Source of the DNA: Qipengyuania psychrotolerans
GTDB taxonomy: Bacteria; Pseudomonadota; Alphaproteobacteria; Sphingomonadales; Sphingomonadaceae
Assembly (NCBI RefSeq): GCF_019711355.1
Contig: NZ_CP081297.1
Span: 992,001-1,056,000, forward strand
Reading direction: 5' to 3'
DNA length: 64,000 nt
Positions within the stretch are counted from its first letter, which is position 1. Each line of letters begins with the position of its first letter. The notes beneath the pieces are model-generated. The model saw only the letters and a program-made list of their open reading frames with translations. It was not told where the DNA came from and searched no databases. Both the position numbers and the translations under genes were made by a program. Positions 46,589 to 56,274 of the stretch are shown here, piece by piece.

Positions 46589-47590
46589 ATGCGCATTTCG
46601 GTCCTCCTTGGCCTGTCGATCGCTGCCTGCTCGCCGGTAACCGAGGAGGCTCCGATTGCGTCTGCCCCGGCAGATGCTGCAGGCGCGCTCTTCGTGGCCG
46701 GAAAATTCGGCAACACGCTGGCCAAGGTCGATCTTGCGACCGGGGAGCAGGTTGCGTCTGTGGCAAGCTGCGCCAATCCTCATGAATTGGCTACGTCGCC
46801 AGACGACAAACATGTGGCACTCGCTTGCTATGGCGGGACGAGTGTGGACATCTTCCTGACTTCGGATCTGTCAAAAGTAGCCAGTATCGATTTGGGTGCG
46901 AATGCCCGTCCGCACGGGATCGTCTGGCACGCCAATGGCGATTTATACGCCACAGCAGAAGGGCGTCAGTCGATCTTCTGGATCGCCAACCCGCTCGGTG
47001 ATGCCAACACGTTCGAATATGGGACCGGAAAGCAGGGCAGCCACATGCTGGCTGTCTCGCCCGATGGTCGGCATGCCTGGACCACCGACCTGGGCTCCAA
47101 AACTGTGACCTTGGTGGATCTCAAGACGCGCCGCGCGCCGCAGTCTGTCGAGGTGGGCGAGGAGCCGGAAGGCATCGCGCTCAGCCCCGATGGCGAGACA
47201 CTTTGGGTTTCGGCGCGCGGGTCAGACAAGGCATTTGCGCTCGACCCTATGACCCTCGCGATCAGACATGAAGTCGCAACCGGCGATTTCCCGCTTCGCA
47301 TCGCCATTCGCCCGCAAGGCGATTTCGCGGTCACCAGCGACCTGGCAGATGCCGGTTTGACTGTGATTGATCTCAAATCTGCCGAAGCAATCCGCACCAT
47401 CCCAGTATCCAGCCGGGATGAGGCCGAGGACCGGACACAAGTCACGATCCTCTGGTCGCCCGACGGAGAACGGATTTATGCGGCAGAAACGCGCGCGAAC
47501 ACCATCGCAGAGGTTGATTTCGCTAGCGGCAAGGTTCTACGCCGCCTGCCAGGAGCGGGAGGCGGTGACGGGCTGGCGATAATCGAATGA
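46589..47590 (+). CDS. YncE-like beta-propeller lipoprotein
   Basis: The 333-residue product has a lipobox (IAAC, Cys14) and a seven-bladed propeller pattern with repeated SPDGxxxW/Y, as in YncE/YVTN-repeat proteins (LAVSPDGRHAWTTD, LSPDGETLWVSAR, WSPDGERIYAAE). These proteins bind or sense ligands, though the function is usually unknown. ATG 46589 was chosen over GTG 46580. It begins two bases after the M2 stop, and its stop overlaps the next ATG, so it belongs to a four-gene unit ending in rimK. Confidence 0.83.
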   Translation: MRISVLLGLSIAACSPVTEEAPIASAPADAAGALFVAGKFGNTLAKVDLATGEQVASVASCANPHELATSPDDKHVALACYGGTSVDIFLTSDLSKVASIDLGANARPHGIVWHANGDLYATAEGRQSIFWIANPLGDANTFEYGTGKQGSHMLAVSPDGRHAWTTDLGSKTVTLVDLKTRRAPQSVEVGEEPEGIALSPDGETLWVSARGSDKAFALDPMTLAIRHEVATGDFPLRIAIRPQGDFAVTSDLADAGLTVIDLKSAEAIRTIPVSSRDEAEDRTQVTILWSPDGERIYAAETRANTIAEVDFASGKVLRRLPGAGGGDGLAIIE

Positions 47591-48048
47591 AGACGAAGAA
47601 AGTTTTGCCGATCGTGGGCTGGCGCGAGCTGGTCCAGCTACCCGACCTCGGGCTGCACAGTATTCCTGCCAAGATCGATACAGGGGCGCGCACATCATCC
47701 TTGCATGCTGTTGTTCTCGACGAATTCGAACGCGACGGCGAAAAGTTCGTGCGTTTCGCCGTCGATTTCGAGGAGCCTCACGTTCGGCAAGTCTGCGAGG
47801 CGGTGCATGTTGACGTGAGGGGCATCACAAGTTCAAACGGCGAAAAACAGGACCGCTATGTCATCAAGACGCCGCTACGGATCGGCGATGTCGAATTCCG
47901 CGCCGAAATCAGCCTTGCGGACCGCTCCGACATGAAGTTTCCGATGCTTATTGGACGCTCCTCACTGCGCCGCCGATTTGTCGTCGATTCCGGACATTCC
48001 TGGCTTCAAAAGCCCGAAACAAAGACCAAGAAAGGTCACAAGCCATGA
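47587..48048 (+). CDS. RimB-like retropepsin-type protease
   Basis: The 153-residue product matches the PF05618 family, once called ATP-dependent zinc protease and now regarded as retropepsin-like. [13 protein letters not shown] has the single catalytic Asp31, so a homodimer would be needed for activity; PMLIGRSSL corresponds to the hydrophobic-Gly motif. In several bacteria the gene adjoins rimK and is called rimB. Here its stop overlaps the rimK ATG by four bases, a strong sign that the two act together. The role in ribosome modification is inferred from that linkage. Confidence 0.85.
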   Translation: MKTKKVLPIVGWRELVQLPDLGLHSIPAKIDTGARTSSLHAVVLDEFERDGEKFVRFAVDFEEPHVRQVCEAVHVDVRGITSSNGEKQDRYVIKTPLRIGDVEFRAEISLADRSDMKFPMLIGRSSLRRRFVVDSGHSWLQKPETKTKKGHKP

Positions 48049-48950
48049 AAATCGCAATGCTTGCTCGCAATCCGAACCTCTATTCTCACAAGCGGCTGAA
48101 AGCGGCGGCGGAAGAGCGTGGGCACGAACTCGTGATCCTCAACACCACACGGTGCACGGTCAATATTGCAAGCCACCGCCCCACGGTGATGTACAACGGT
48201 GAAACTCTTGGCCAATTCGATGCAGTCATCCCGCGTATTGGCGCCTCGATCACGAATTATGGCCTCGCGGTCCTGCGCCAGTTTGAAATGAGCGGCACAT
48301 GGCCCCTCAACGAAAGCGTGGCGATCGGACGTAGCCGGGACAAGCTGCGCTCCACCCAGATCATGGCGAAATACGGGCTGGGACTGCCTCTCACAGCCTA
48401 TGCGAATGATCCCAAGCAGGCCGAAGCCATCATTAAGGCCGTCAATGGGCCGCCAGTGGTCATCAAGCTGCTCGAAGGGACACAAGGGATCGGCGTGGTA
48501 CTCGCCGAAACGCTGAAGGGCGGAGCATCAATCATCGAGGCGTTTCGCGGTGCGAACGTCAACATCATGGTGCAGGAATTTATCAAGGAAGCGGGCGGAT
48601 CGGATATCCGCTGCCTAGTAGTGGGCGGCAAGGTCGTCGCAGCGATGAAGCGTCAGGGCGCAGAAGGCGAATTCCGCAGCAATCTCCACCGCGGCGGCAG
48701 TGCGCAGCTGATCAAAATTACGCCTGAAGAACGTTCGACCGCAGTTCGTGCAGCAAAAGCCATGGGCCTCAATGTTTGCGGCGTGGACTTGCTCCGCAGC
48801 AATCACGGCCCGGTGATCATGGAAGTGAACAGCTCCCCCGGTCTCGAAGGCATCGAGAATGCAACCGGCAAGGATATTGCGGGTCAGATCATTGAGTTCA
48901 TCGAAGCAAACGCGAAGCCTGGCAAAACCAAGACCAAGGGTAAGGGTTAG
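48045..48950 (+). CDS. rimK: RimK ATP-grasp glutamate ligase
   Basis: RimK adds glutamates to the C-terminus of ribosomal protein bS6 in Escherichia coli. The 301-residue product has the ATP-grasp fold: [15 protein letters not shown] in the nucleotide-binding loop, [19 protein letters not shown], and the metal-binding [12 protein letters not shown] near the end. The last dozen residues are Lys/Thr/Gly-rich. It is the last gene of the unit and lies 2.5 kb from rpsF. The bS6 here does not end in Glu-Glu, so its target should be tested. Confidence 0.93.
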   Translation: MKIAMLARNPNLYSHKRLKAAAEERGHELVILNTTRCTVNIASHRPTVMYNGETLGQFDAVIPRIGASITNYGLAVLRQFEMSGTWPLNESVAIGRSRDKLRSTQIMAKYGLGLPLTAYANDPKQAEAIIKAVNGPPVVIKLLEGTQGIGVVLAETLKGGASIIEAFRGANVNIMVQEFIKEAGGSDIRCLVVGGKVVAAMKRQGAEGEFRSNLHRGGSAQLIKITPEERSTAVRAAKAMGLNVCGVDLLRSNHGPVIMEVNSSPGLEGIENATGKDIAGQIIEFIEANAKPGKTKTKGKG

Positions 48951-48975
48951 CTTTCAGCGCCCTCAGGTTTGAGGC

Positions 48976-50415
48976 TTATCTAAACGGCGGTTCATTAAAG
49001 GCGCGCAGCTTGCGGCTGTGGAGCCTTGGACCCTCTTCGCGAAGCAAGCGGCACGCGGTCACGCCGATCTGGAGGTGGGCCGCGATGGCTTCTTCGTAAA
49101 ACTTGTTCGCCTGACCGGGCAGCTTGATTTCACCATGAAGCGGCTTGTCAGACACGCAAAGCAGAGTGCCGTAAGGAACGCGGAAGCGGTAACCCTGCGC
49201 CGAAATCGTTGCGCTTTCCATGTCGATCCCGACTGCACGGCTCAGACTGAGACGGCGGGCCGAACTGGTGTAGCGCAGCTCCCAATTGCGGTCGTCGGTG
49301 GTGACGACGGTGCCGGTGCGCATCCGCTTTTTCAGATCGCTGCCATGTTCGCCCGACACTTCTTCTGCTGCTGCTGCCAACGCCTGCTGGACCTCTGCAA
49401 TAGCGGGAAGGGGGATCTCTGGCGGCAGGACCGGATCAAGCACATGATCGTCGCGCAGATACGCATGGGCGAGGACGTAGTCGCCAATCTTCTGGCTAGG
49501 GCGCAGGCCGCCGCAGTGGCCGATCATCAGCCAGGCTTCGGGACGCAGCACTGCAAGGTGATCACAGATGGTCTTCGCGTTGGACGGTCCAACACCAATG
49601 TTGACCAGCGTGATGCCTCCGCCGTTCTCGCCAACTAGGTGATAAGCCGGCATCTGGTGGCGCCGCCAAGCGGTGTCTGAAAGCTGGTCGCGCGCGTTTT
49701 CGGTCGCTTCGGTTAGCAACATTCCGCCAGCACCAGCGAGAGCTTTGTAACCGTTCTTGCCCAGCTGCGATCCAGCCCAGTCTACGAATTCGTCGACATA
49801 ACGGTGATAGTTCGTGAACAGGATGAACCGCTGAAAATGTTGCGGATCGGTCCCTGTATAATGGGCGAGGCGGGCAAGGCTGAAGTCCGTGCGAAGGCCG
49901 TCAAACAGTGACAGTGGGATGGGATCTTCGGGATTGTCGAGTTCGATCCCGTCAGCCAGCTCGTCGCCGATATCGGCGAGATCGGTCGAAGGGAAGTGGC
50001 GCGCGATTTCGTTCGGATCGATCCCGGCAAGTACTGCGCCAGCTTCGCCATCGAGCACGTAAGGGAAAGGAATTTCCTGCCGTGAAGAGCCCACTTCGAT
50101 CTCGATTTCATAATTCGAACCGATCAGTTCGAGCTGTTCGCGCAAATAGCTGCGAAACAGGTTCGGCCGCGTGACAGTCGTGGAATACATTCCCGGCATG
50201 TTGAGCCGACCAAATGCACGGCTGGAGCCTTCCGGCATTACGCCGCCGCGAAACAGCAAACGCAATTCCGGATAGGCATAGCTGCCATCATTGCGGCGTT
50301 CGGGCGCAGGCAATTCGCGCGTCTTGCCGAAAGCGATCACGTCTTCGCGAAGGCGGTTGATCGCCGCATCGTAGACGGATTCGAGCTTGTCGAGGATCTG
50401 GTCGATCGTTTCCAT
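48976..50415 (-). CDS. amn: AMP nucleosidase
   Basis: Amn cleaves AMP to adenine and ribose 5-phosphate, controlling AMP pools. The 479-residue protein has the N-terminal regulatory domain (FRGGVMPEGSSRAFGRLNMPG) and the C-terminal nucleoside phosphorylase-like domain with MIGHCGGLR, VGIDMESATISAQGYRFRVPYGTLLCVSDKPLHGE. That combination is specific to Amn. It is downstream of rplI on the same strand with a terminator between, so it has its own promoter in the 124-base gap. Confidence 0.95.
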   Translation of the reverse strand: METIDQILDKLESVYDAAINRLREDVIAFGKTRELPAPERRNDGSYAYPELRLLFRGGVMPEGSSRAFGRLNMPGMYSTTVTRPNLFRSYLREQLELIGSNYEIEIEVGSSRQEIPFPYVLDGEAGAVLAGIDPNEIARHFPSTDLADIGDELADGIELDNPEDPIPLSLFDGLRTDFSLARLAHYTGTDPQHFQRFILFTNYHRYVDEFVDWAGSQLGKNGYKALAGAGGMLLTEATENARDQLSDTAWRRHQMPAYHLVGENGGGITLVNIGVGPSNAKTICDHLAVLRPEAWLMIGHCGGLRPSQKIGDYVLAHAYLRDDHVLDPVLPPEIPLPAIAEVQQALAAAAEEVSGEHGSDLKKRMRTGTVVTTDDRNWELRYTSSARRLSLSRAVGIDMESATISAQGYRFRVPYGTLLCVSDKPLHGEIKLPGQANKFYEEAIAAHLQIGVTACRLLREEGPRLHSRKLRAFNEPPFR

Positions 50416-50481
50416 GGCTGGATTATCTCCTGGCTCTTTGTTGTTTTCGTGACACCTTCTGCCACACGAATGCAGTTGTTA

Positions 50482-50516
50482 CAAAAAGGGCGCGGGGACC
50501 GAAGTCGCCGCGCCCT
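50482..50516 (-). terminator. Intrinsic terminator of the rpsF-rpsR-rplI operon
   Basis: Read on the minus strand, AGGGCGCGG (complement of 50508-50516) pairs with CCGCGCCCT (complement of 50487-50495) around a 12-base loop, followed by TTTTTGT. It lies 22 bases after the rplI stop. Confidence 0.9.
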
Positions 50517-50538
50517 GAATGCTTGGTTTCGAAAAGGC

Positions 50539-51207
50539 TTAGCCTTCGTCGCCTTCCGGCTTCGTCGCTTCGATGAGGGATTCGCTTTCGCTGGCGCCTT
50601 CTTCGGTGCGGACGCCATCTTCGAGCATGTCGGCGGGGATTTCACCCGGCTCGAGGCCCGTGTCGATGCGGTTGGCTTCGGACTGCTCTTCGATCTCGCG
50701 CTGTTCGTCTTCGAACATCTGCGCAAGAACGTCGACGCCCTGGCTCTGCAGTTCAGCTTCGTCGTCCGAACGGGCAACGTTTGCCTTCACGGTGACGGAA
50801 ACCTCGGGGTGAAGGTCGATGCGCACGTCATGCATGCCGATCGTCTTGATCGGGTTACCCATGATGACCTGCTTCTTGTCGATCTCGTGACCCTTTTCGG
50901 CAAGGCCGTTCACGATATCGCGAACGTTGACCGAACCGTAGAGCTGACCGGCGTTAGATGCGGCACGGATCAATACGACCTCGGCACCATCGACCTTTTC
51001 GCCAGCCTTTTCAGCTTCGCCGCGACGTTCTGCGTTTTCTTTTTCAAGACGCTCGCGGTTGGCTTCGAAGACCTTCTTGTTTGCCGAGTTGGCACGAAGG
51101 GCCTTCTTCTGCGGAAGAAGGAAGTTACGCGCATAGCCGTCTTTTACGGTGACAACGTCACCGATCGTGCCGAGCTTTTCGATGCGCTGAAGGAGAATAA
51201 TATCCAT
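50539..51207 (-). CDS. rplI: 50S ribosomal protein L9 (bL9) with an acidic extension
   Basis: The first 150 residues are normal bL9: [19 protein letters not shown] and the loop [13 protein letters not shown], the long connecting helix, and the C-terminal rRNA-binding domain ([24 protein letters not shown]). The protein is 222 residues, about 70 longer than usual, with a Glu/Asp-rich tail. It is the third gene after rpsF and rpsR, and a terminator follows. Confidence 0.96.
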   Translation of the reverse strand: MDIILLQRIEKLGTIGDVVTVKDGYARNFLLPQKKALRANSANKKVFEANRERLEKENAERRGEAEKAGEKVDGAEVVLIRAASNAGQLYGSVNVRDIVNGLAEKGHEIDKKQVIMGNPIKTIGMHDVRIDLHPEVSVTVKANVARSDDEAELQSQGVDVLAQMFEDEQREIEEQSEANRIDTGLEPGEIPADMLEDGVRTEEGASESESLIEATKPEGDEG

Positions 51208-51219
51208 GATGTCTTCTCC

Positions 51220-51444
51220 TTACTTCACGATGTACGGCAGCAGGCCGATGTGACGCGCGCGCTTGATCGCCTTGGCGAGTTCGCGCTGCTTCTTGGCACT
51301 GACTGCGGTGATGCGGCTGGGAACGATCTTGCCTCGCTCGGACATGAAGCCCTGCAGGAGACGAACGTCCTTGTAGTCGATCTGCGGCGCGTTCTTTGCG
51401 GCGAACGGGCAGGACTTGCGGCGGCGGAAAAACGGACGGGCCAT
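51220..51444 (-). CDS. rpsR: 30S ribosomal protein S18 (bS18)
   Basis: bS18 binds bS6 on the platform of the small subunit. The 74-residue product has the core [22 protein letters not shown] and the basic [15 protein letters not shown] end. The two cysteines of zinc-binding paralogues are not present apart from one in RRKSCPF. Its ATG overlaps the rpsF stop (TGATG), and rplI follows after 12 bases. Confidence 0.97.
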   Translation of the reverse strand: MARPFFRRRKSCPFAAKNAPQIDYKDVRLLQGFMSERGKIVPSRITAVSAKKQRELAKAIKRARHIGLLPYIVK

Positions 51445-51809
51445 CAGTTACGCTCCTCGCGTTCACGGCGCTTCTTGGTATCGCGCTCGTTCTTGCGCAT
51501 CATAACCGAAGGACCTTCTTCGTGCTCGTCGACCTTGATGGTCATGTAGCGGATGACGTCTTCGTTGATGCGTGTCTGGCGTTCGAGTTCTGCAACAACG
51601 GAGCCGGGGCCCTCGATGTTGAGCATTACGAAATGCGCCTTGCGGTTGCGGTCAATCTTGTAAGCGAGGTTCTTGAGACCCCAGGTTTCGGTCTTGGTGA
51701 CCTTGCCTTCGTTATTTTCGACGATTTCTGTCGCGTTGGCGGCGAGCTGATCAACCTGAGCCTGGCTCAGGTCCTGTCGCGCCAAGAAAACATGCTCGTA
51801 ATGAGCCAT
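51444..51809 (-). CDS. rpsF: 30S ribosomal protein S6 (bS6)
   Basis: bS6 forms a heterodimer with bS18. The 121-residue product has the expected [15 protein letters not shown] start and the [21 protein letters not shown] core. Its C-terminus is basic ([10 protein letters not shown]), unlike the acidic Glu-Glu end that RimK extends in Escherichia coli. The operon rpsF-rpsR-rplI reads away from the DUF808 gene, with 213 bases of shared upstream sequence. Confidence 0.96.
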   Translation of the reverse strand: MAHYEHVFLARQDLSQAQVDQLAANATEIVENNEGKVTKTETWGLKNLAYKIDRNRKAHFVMLNIEGPGSVVAELERQTRINEDVIRYMTIKVDEHEEGPSVMMRKNERDTKKRREREERN

Positions 51810-52022
51810 GCTCTTGTCCTTTCACTGTCGGCCGATCGCTGGCTGATCCGCGGGATTGCGGGGCCCCTCCGGCTTTCTTCTTATCCCTGCCGAGCTCTGC
51901 ACGGATGTAAGGGATGCGCGCACATAGCCGGATTCGGTGTGAATGCAAGCCAATCTCTCCTCTTGCAGCGTCGGAACGTGCGAGGCAGGGGGCCGTTGGC
52001 AATGTCAAACAGGAGATAATGC

Positions 52023-52985
52023 GTGCCCGGCGGACTTGTAGCACTTTTAGACGACGTTTCGATCATTGCCCGGACCGCGGCGGCTTCTGTCGACGACATC
52101 ACGGTTGCGGCAAGCAGGGCGGGCACCAAGACTGCAGGCGTCGTGATCGACGATGCTGCGGTCACTCCGAGCTATGTGACCGGCCTGAGCCCAGCACGCG
52201 AGCTGCCGATCATCTGGCAGATCACCAAGGGCAGCCTCAAGAACAAGCTCCTGATCCTGCTTCCGGGTGCCCTGCTGTTAAGCTGGCTGCTTCCCTCGGC
52301 GATCATATTCATCCTGATGGCAGGCGGCGCATACCTGTCATACGAAGGCGCCGAGAAGGTCATGGAAAAGCTGGGCGGCGAAAAGCACGGCAAGACCCTG
52401 GAAGACGAGATCGTCGATCCCGTCGCGTTTGAAAAACAGCGCGTTGCCGGTGCCATTCGCACGGATTTAATCTTGTCAGCCGAGATCATGGCCATCACGC
52501 TGAACGAAGTCGCGTCGGAAGATTTCATCGTTCGCGCTGGGGTTCTTGCCATCGTTGGTATCGCCGTGACATTGTTCGTATACGGCGCTGTAGCGATCAT
52601 CGTGAAAATGGATGATATTGGCCTCCACCTGGCCGAGCGAAGCTCACAAACAGCACAGACATTCGGCCGCTTCCTTGTGCAATCGGTCCCCTACCTGCTC
52701 AAGGCACTGTCGTTTATCGGAACGATTGCCATGTTGTGGGTTGGCGGCGGCATTATCCTGCACGGCCTCCACGAACTTGGCATTCACGGACCCTCGGACT
52801 GGGCGCACGGAGTGCAGCATGCAGTCGAGGCTGTAACTGGCGGCCTGTCAGGACTTCTGGGATGGGCGACTTACGCAGCGATCTCGGCGCTCGCAGGCTT
52901 GGTTTTAGGCTTCGTCGTCGTCTTCGTCCTGCACAAGGTAGTCAAGATGGGGCATGGCATAGGCGAAGGTGCGGAAGCGCACTGA
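52023..52985 (+). CDS. DUF808 family membrane protein
   Basis: The 320-residue product is a multi-spanning inner-membrane protein (about six segments). The N-terminus PGGLVALLDDVSIIARTAAASVDDI and the YLSYEGAEKVMEKL segment are those of the DUF808/YedI family, whose function is unknown. The start is GTG 52023 with AGGAGATA seven bases before it. It is divergent from rpsF and converges with the Mur ligase gene. Confidence 0.88.
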   Translation: MPGGLVALLDDVSIIARTAAASVDDITVAASRAGTKTAGVVIDDAAVTPSYVTGLSPARELPIIWQITKGSLKNKLLILLPGALLLSWLLPSAIIFILMAGGAYLSYEGAEKVMEKLGGEKHGKTLEDEIVDPVAFEKQRVAGAIRTDLILSAEIMAITLNEVASEDFIVRAGVLAIVGIAVTLFVYGAVAIIVKMDDIGLHLAERSSQTAQTFGRFLVQSVPYLLKALSFIGTIAMLWVGGGIILHGLHELGIHGPSDWAHGVQHAVEAVTGGLSGLLGWATYAAISALAGLVLGFVVVFVLHKVVKMGHGIGEGAEAH

Positions 52986-52989
52986 TTTA

Positions 52990-54417
52990 TCAGGACAACC
53001 TTTTGAAAACGCGCCTGGCAAACTCGCTTAGCGTGTCGTCGCGCGCGCCCATGATGACTATCCTGTCGCCGGGGCGCGCTGCGCTGACGAGCTGATCTTC
53101 GATATCCTTGCGGGATGGGATGTGATCTGCCTGGCCGCCTGCTTCGGTGATCAACCTGACGATACGTTCGCTGCCTTCGCTGCGGTCGACGGTTCCGCCG
53201 TAGTAGACGGGATCTGAAAGGATCACCCGGTCTTCGGCGTCGAGTACGTCGGCGAAAGTCTGCGCCAGCTCGGCTCCCATCTGGCGTAACGGGCCGTAAC
53301 CGTGGGGCTGGAAGAATGCGATGACCCGGCCCGGGTGGGCGCGCAGCGTTCGCAGTGTCGCAGCGCATTTTTCGGGGTTATGGCCAAAATCATCAATCAC
53401 CGTGATGGCCGCATGGGTGACGCCGACAATGTCGAAACGCCGCGCCAAGCCTTCGAAACCGGCGAGCGCATCGACCGCTTCTGCAATCGGAACGCCTGCT
53501 GCGGCGGCGCCTGCAATAGCGGCGAGTGCGTTTGAGAGGTTATGCCTGCCGGGCATGTTTAGACGCAGAGCATACTGACCGCCATCGTGGCGATCCACCA
53601 CCATGGCGGCCTGCCTGACGGGGCCCTCGGCAATGCTGCCGGGCACAATGCCTATCTGCGCCTTCTCCTGATCGATCCCGAATGTGATAACTTCCTTTGC
53701 CCGCGGAAGAAGGGCCAGCGCCTCTTCATCATCGGCATTGATCACGGAAATCCGGCTGCGAGAGAGATAGTCGCCGAACAGCTGCCTCAGCTCGGCCATG
53801 CTCTTGTGGTCGAGCGATACGTTCAGGAGGATACCCACCGCCGGACCATACAGCGCAATTGATCCGTCACTTTCGTCGACCTCACTGACGTAGAGACTTT
53901 GCGATCCCACTACGGCGCTCGCGAAAGGGCGCTGCGGTGATACGAAGTTCTTCATCACCGCACCGTTCATGATGGTGGGCGCGCGTCCGGTTGCCTCGAG
54001 GATCCAGCCGAGCATGCCGGTCACGGTAGATTTGCCGCTTGTCCCCGCGACTGCCAGTCCGGCACCGCTGGTGTTGAACAGGATCGAGTTCAGCTCGGCA
54101 CGCGTGACGCGCAGGCAACCCAAGTCATTCGCCTGCTGGATCTCGGGCACGCTATCTTCAATCGCTGCAGAGGCGACCACGATCTGGTCGCCTGAGACGA
54201 TCCCGCTCCCGTCCTGGGGGTGAAGTTCAAATCCCTGGCTCTCAAGCGCCGCGAACTTTTCCGGCGTGCGGCCCTGATCGAAACTGCGGTCGGAGCCTGC
54301 CACGGTGCAACCACGCCCCTTCAGGATCTGGGCAAGAGGGAGCATTCCTGATCCGCCGATGCCGACGAAGAAAAAGGGGCGCGCGAAAAGCTCATCAGGG
54401 CTGGGGAAGTCACTCAT
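52990..54417 (-). CDS. Divergent Mur ligase (Mpl/MurC-related)
   Basis: The 475-residue protein has the three-domain Mur ligase layout: UDP-binding GIGGSGM at residues 19-25, the P-loop GTSGKST at 125-131 (GTHGKTT is usual in MurC and Mpl), EVDESDGS and NVSLDH in the central domain, and DDFGHNPEKCAATLR and FFQPHGYGPLRQM in the C-terminal domain. The last two are close to MurC. MurC normally sits in the dcw cluster, whereas Mpl recycles murein tripeptide. The divergent LD-carboxypeptidase suggests a recycling role, but the exact substrate is not settled. Confidence 0.8.
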   Translation of the reverse strand: MSDFPSPDELFARPFFFVGIGGSGMLPLAQILKGRGCTVAGSDRSFDQGRTPEKFAALESQGFELHPQDGSGIVSGDQIVVASAAIEDSVPEIQQANDLGCLRVTRAELNSILFNTSGAGLAVAGTSGKSTVTGMLGWILEATGRAPTIMNGAVMKNFVSPQRPFASAVVGSQSLYVSEVDESDGSIALYGPAVGILLNVSLDHKSMAELRQLFGDYLSRSRISVINADDEEALALLPRAKEVITFGIDQEKAQIGIVPGSIAEGPVRQAAMVVDRHDGGQYALRLNMPGRHNLSNALAAIAGAAAAGVPIAEAVDALAGFEGLARRFDIVGVTHAAITVIDDFGHNPEKCAATLRTLRAHPGRVIAFFQPHGYGPLRQMGAELAQTFADVLDAEDRVILSDPVYYGGTVDRSEGSERIVRLITEAGGQADHIPSRKDIEDQLVSAARPGDRIVIMGARDDTLSEFARRVFKRLS

Positions 54418-54459
54418 TACTGCTTCGCTATGCAGTTGCAGCCGTCAAGACAAGCGGGC

Positions 54460-55311
54460 ATGACCGCAAGTGTGCACCGTCCGATCCGAAAAGTCGCCAT
54501 TTGCGCCCCCGCAACGCCCCTCAAGCGCAAATATGCCGAGGCTGTCGCAGCCTTGGCAAAAGCGGAATATCCCGAGATTGATCTTCACTTCCACGAACAG
54601 TGTTTCGTTGAAGAAGGTCACTTTGCTGGCCCAGACGAGATACGTCTTGCCGCCCTGCTGAATTGCGCAAACGATCCCTCCATCGATGCCGTGTGGTTCG
54701 CCAAGGGCGGATATGGGTCGAATCGAATTGCCCAGGCATTCATCGATCACGTTTCGGATGCCGCGCGGGAGAAATCCTACTTCGGCTATTCCGACTGCGG
54801 GACGCTGCTTGGTGCCCTGTATCGCGCCGGCATCGGCCAGAGTGTGCATGCGCCAATGCCGGTCGATATCAAGCGCGAAAGGGGAAAGGACGCCGTCCGC
54901 CGCACTCTGTCGTATTTCGCCGGCGATGAAAGCGGCCTGGAACCTTCCCTGGGGAAGAAGCCCGCAGTCGCGTTCAACCTTTATACCCTCGCGATGTTGG
55001 TCGGCACGCCGCTCATGCCAGACCTATCCGGCCATGAAGTGATGATCGAAGAAGTCGGTGAATACGAGTACGCTATCGACCGCTTGCTATTCCACGTCAC
55101 GTCGCAGCTTGGCGATATTGCGGGCCTGAGGCTTGGCGAAATCACCGCCATTCCCGTTAATGACCGTCCGTTCGGCTCCAATGCCGAGGAGATTGCGCAG
55201 GATTGGTGCAGCCGTAGCGGCATCCCTTACCTCGGCCGTGCCCAGGTTGGTCATTCATCTGCCAACAGGATCGTACCTTTCGGCCTTGAGGCTAGGGGCT
55301 TGCGCGCCTAA
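54460..55311 (+). CDS. ldcA: LD-carboxypeptidase (S66 family)
   Basis: LdcA removes the terminal D-alanine from murein tetrapeptides in the cytosol during peptidoglycan recycling. The 283-residue product (ATG 54460; 54430 would add ten residues) has the S66 catalytic residues: Ser111 in FGYSDCGTL, Glu197/198 in MIEEVGEYEY and His265 in QVGHSSANRIVPFG. The family usually has GYSDIT, so the loop is slightly different. It stands back to back with the Mur ligase gene. No signal peptide is present, as expected for the cytosolic enzyme. Confidence 0.88.
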   Translation: MTASVHRPIRKVAICAPATPLKRKYAEAVAALAKAEYPEIDLHFHEQCFVEEGHFAGPDEIRLAALLNCANDPSIDAVWFAKGGYGSNRIAQAFIDHVSDAAREKSYFGYSDCGTLLGALYRAGIGQSVHAPMPVDIKRERGKDAVRRTLSYFAGDESGLEPSLGKKPAVAFNLYTLAMLVGTPLMPDLSGHEVMIEEVGEYEYAIDRLLFHVTSQLGDIAGLRLGEITAIPVNDRPFGSNAEEIAQDWCSRSGIPYLGRAQVGHSSANRIVPFGLEARGLRA

Positions 55312-55335
55312 GCGCCGCCCCAACAGGAGAGAAAC

Positions 55336-56274
55336 ATGACGGCATTCATCTTTCCCGGTCAGGGAAGCCAGAAGGTAGGTATGGGCGCGGAATTATCCGA
55401 AGCCAGCGCCCATGCGCGCGAGGTGTTCCAGGAAGTGGACGATGCCCTGAACCAGAAGCTGTTCTCGATCATGAGGGACGGACCGGAAAGCGAGCTCACG
55501 CTCACCTCCAATGCACAACCTGCCATCATGGCAAACTCCATCGCCACGCTGCGCGTTCTGGAGAAAGAATTCGGCATAGTGCTCGCGGACACAGCTGACT
55601 GTGTTGCTGGCCATTCGCTGGGTGAATATAGCGCGCTTTGTGCTGCCGGTGCGTTCGGCCTTGCTGAAACCGCCAGGCTCTTGCGCCTCCGCGGTTCTGC
55701 CATGCAGGACGCCGTGCCAGTGGGTGTCGGATCCATGGCTGCCCTTCTGGGGGCTGACATCGAAAAGGCGACTGCTCTGGCAAAGGCAGCAGCACAAGGT
55801 CAGGTTTGCGATGTCGCCAATGACAACGATCCCACGCAGGTCGTGATTTCAGGTCATGTCGAAGCGATCGACCGTGCCATCGAACTGGCCAAGGAACACG
55901 GTATCAAGCGGGGCATCAAGCTCCCCGTGTCAGCGCCATTCCATTGTTCGCTAATGGAACCCGCGGCCCAGCGCATGAAAAAGGCGCTGGAAGAAACATC
56001 GCCTTCTGCGTTCGCGGTGCCGATCTTCGCCAACGTAACGGCGTCGCGTGTCACCGACCCGGCAGAAGAACAAACGCTCCTGATCGAGCAGGTAACCGGC
56101 CGTGTGAGATGGCGCGAAAGCGTTCTCGCGATGCGCGAAGCGGGTGTCGAACGGTTTGTGGAGCTTGGCGGAAAAGTGCTCGGCCCGATGGTTGGACGCA
56201 TCGACAAGGAGGCGGCCACGGTCAGCCTCATCACCATGGAAGATCTCGAAAATTTCGCCAAGGAGAACGCATGA
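55336..56274 (+). CDS. fabD: Malonyl-CoA:ACP transacylase
   Basis: FabD moves the malonyl group from CoA to acyl carrier protein, supplying fatty-acid elongation. The 312-residue product has FPGQGSQKVGMG at the start, the nucleophile Ser94 in GHSLGEYSAL, and His203 in APFHCSLM. ACAGGAGA lies about six bases before the ATG. Its stop overlaps the fabG start, so the two are coupled. Confidence 0.97.
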   Translation: MTAFIFPGQGSQKVGMGAELSEASAHAREVFQEVDDALNQKLFSIMRDGPESELTLTSNAQPAIMANSIATLRVLEKEFGIVLADTADCVAGHSLGEYSALCAAGAFGLAETARLLRLRGSAMQDAVPVGVGSMAALLGADIEKATALAKAAAQGQVCDVANDNDPTQVVISGHVEAIDRAIELAKEHGIKRGIKLPVSAPFHCSLMEPAAQRMKKALEETSPSAFAVPIFANVTASRVTDPAEEQTLLIEQVTGRVRWRESVLAMREAGVERFVELGGKVLGPMVGRIDKEAATVSLITMEDLENFAKENA

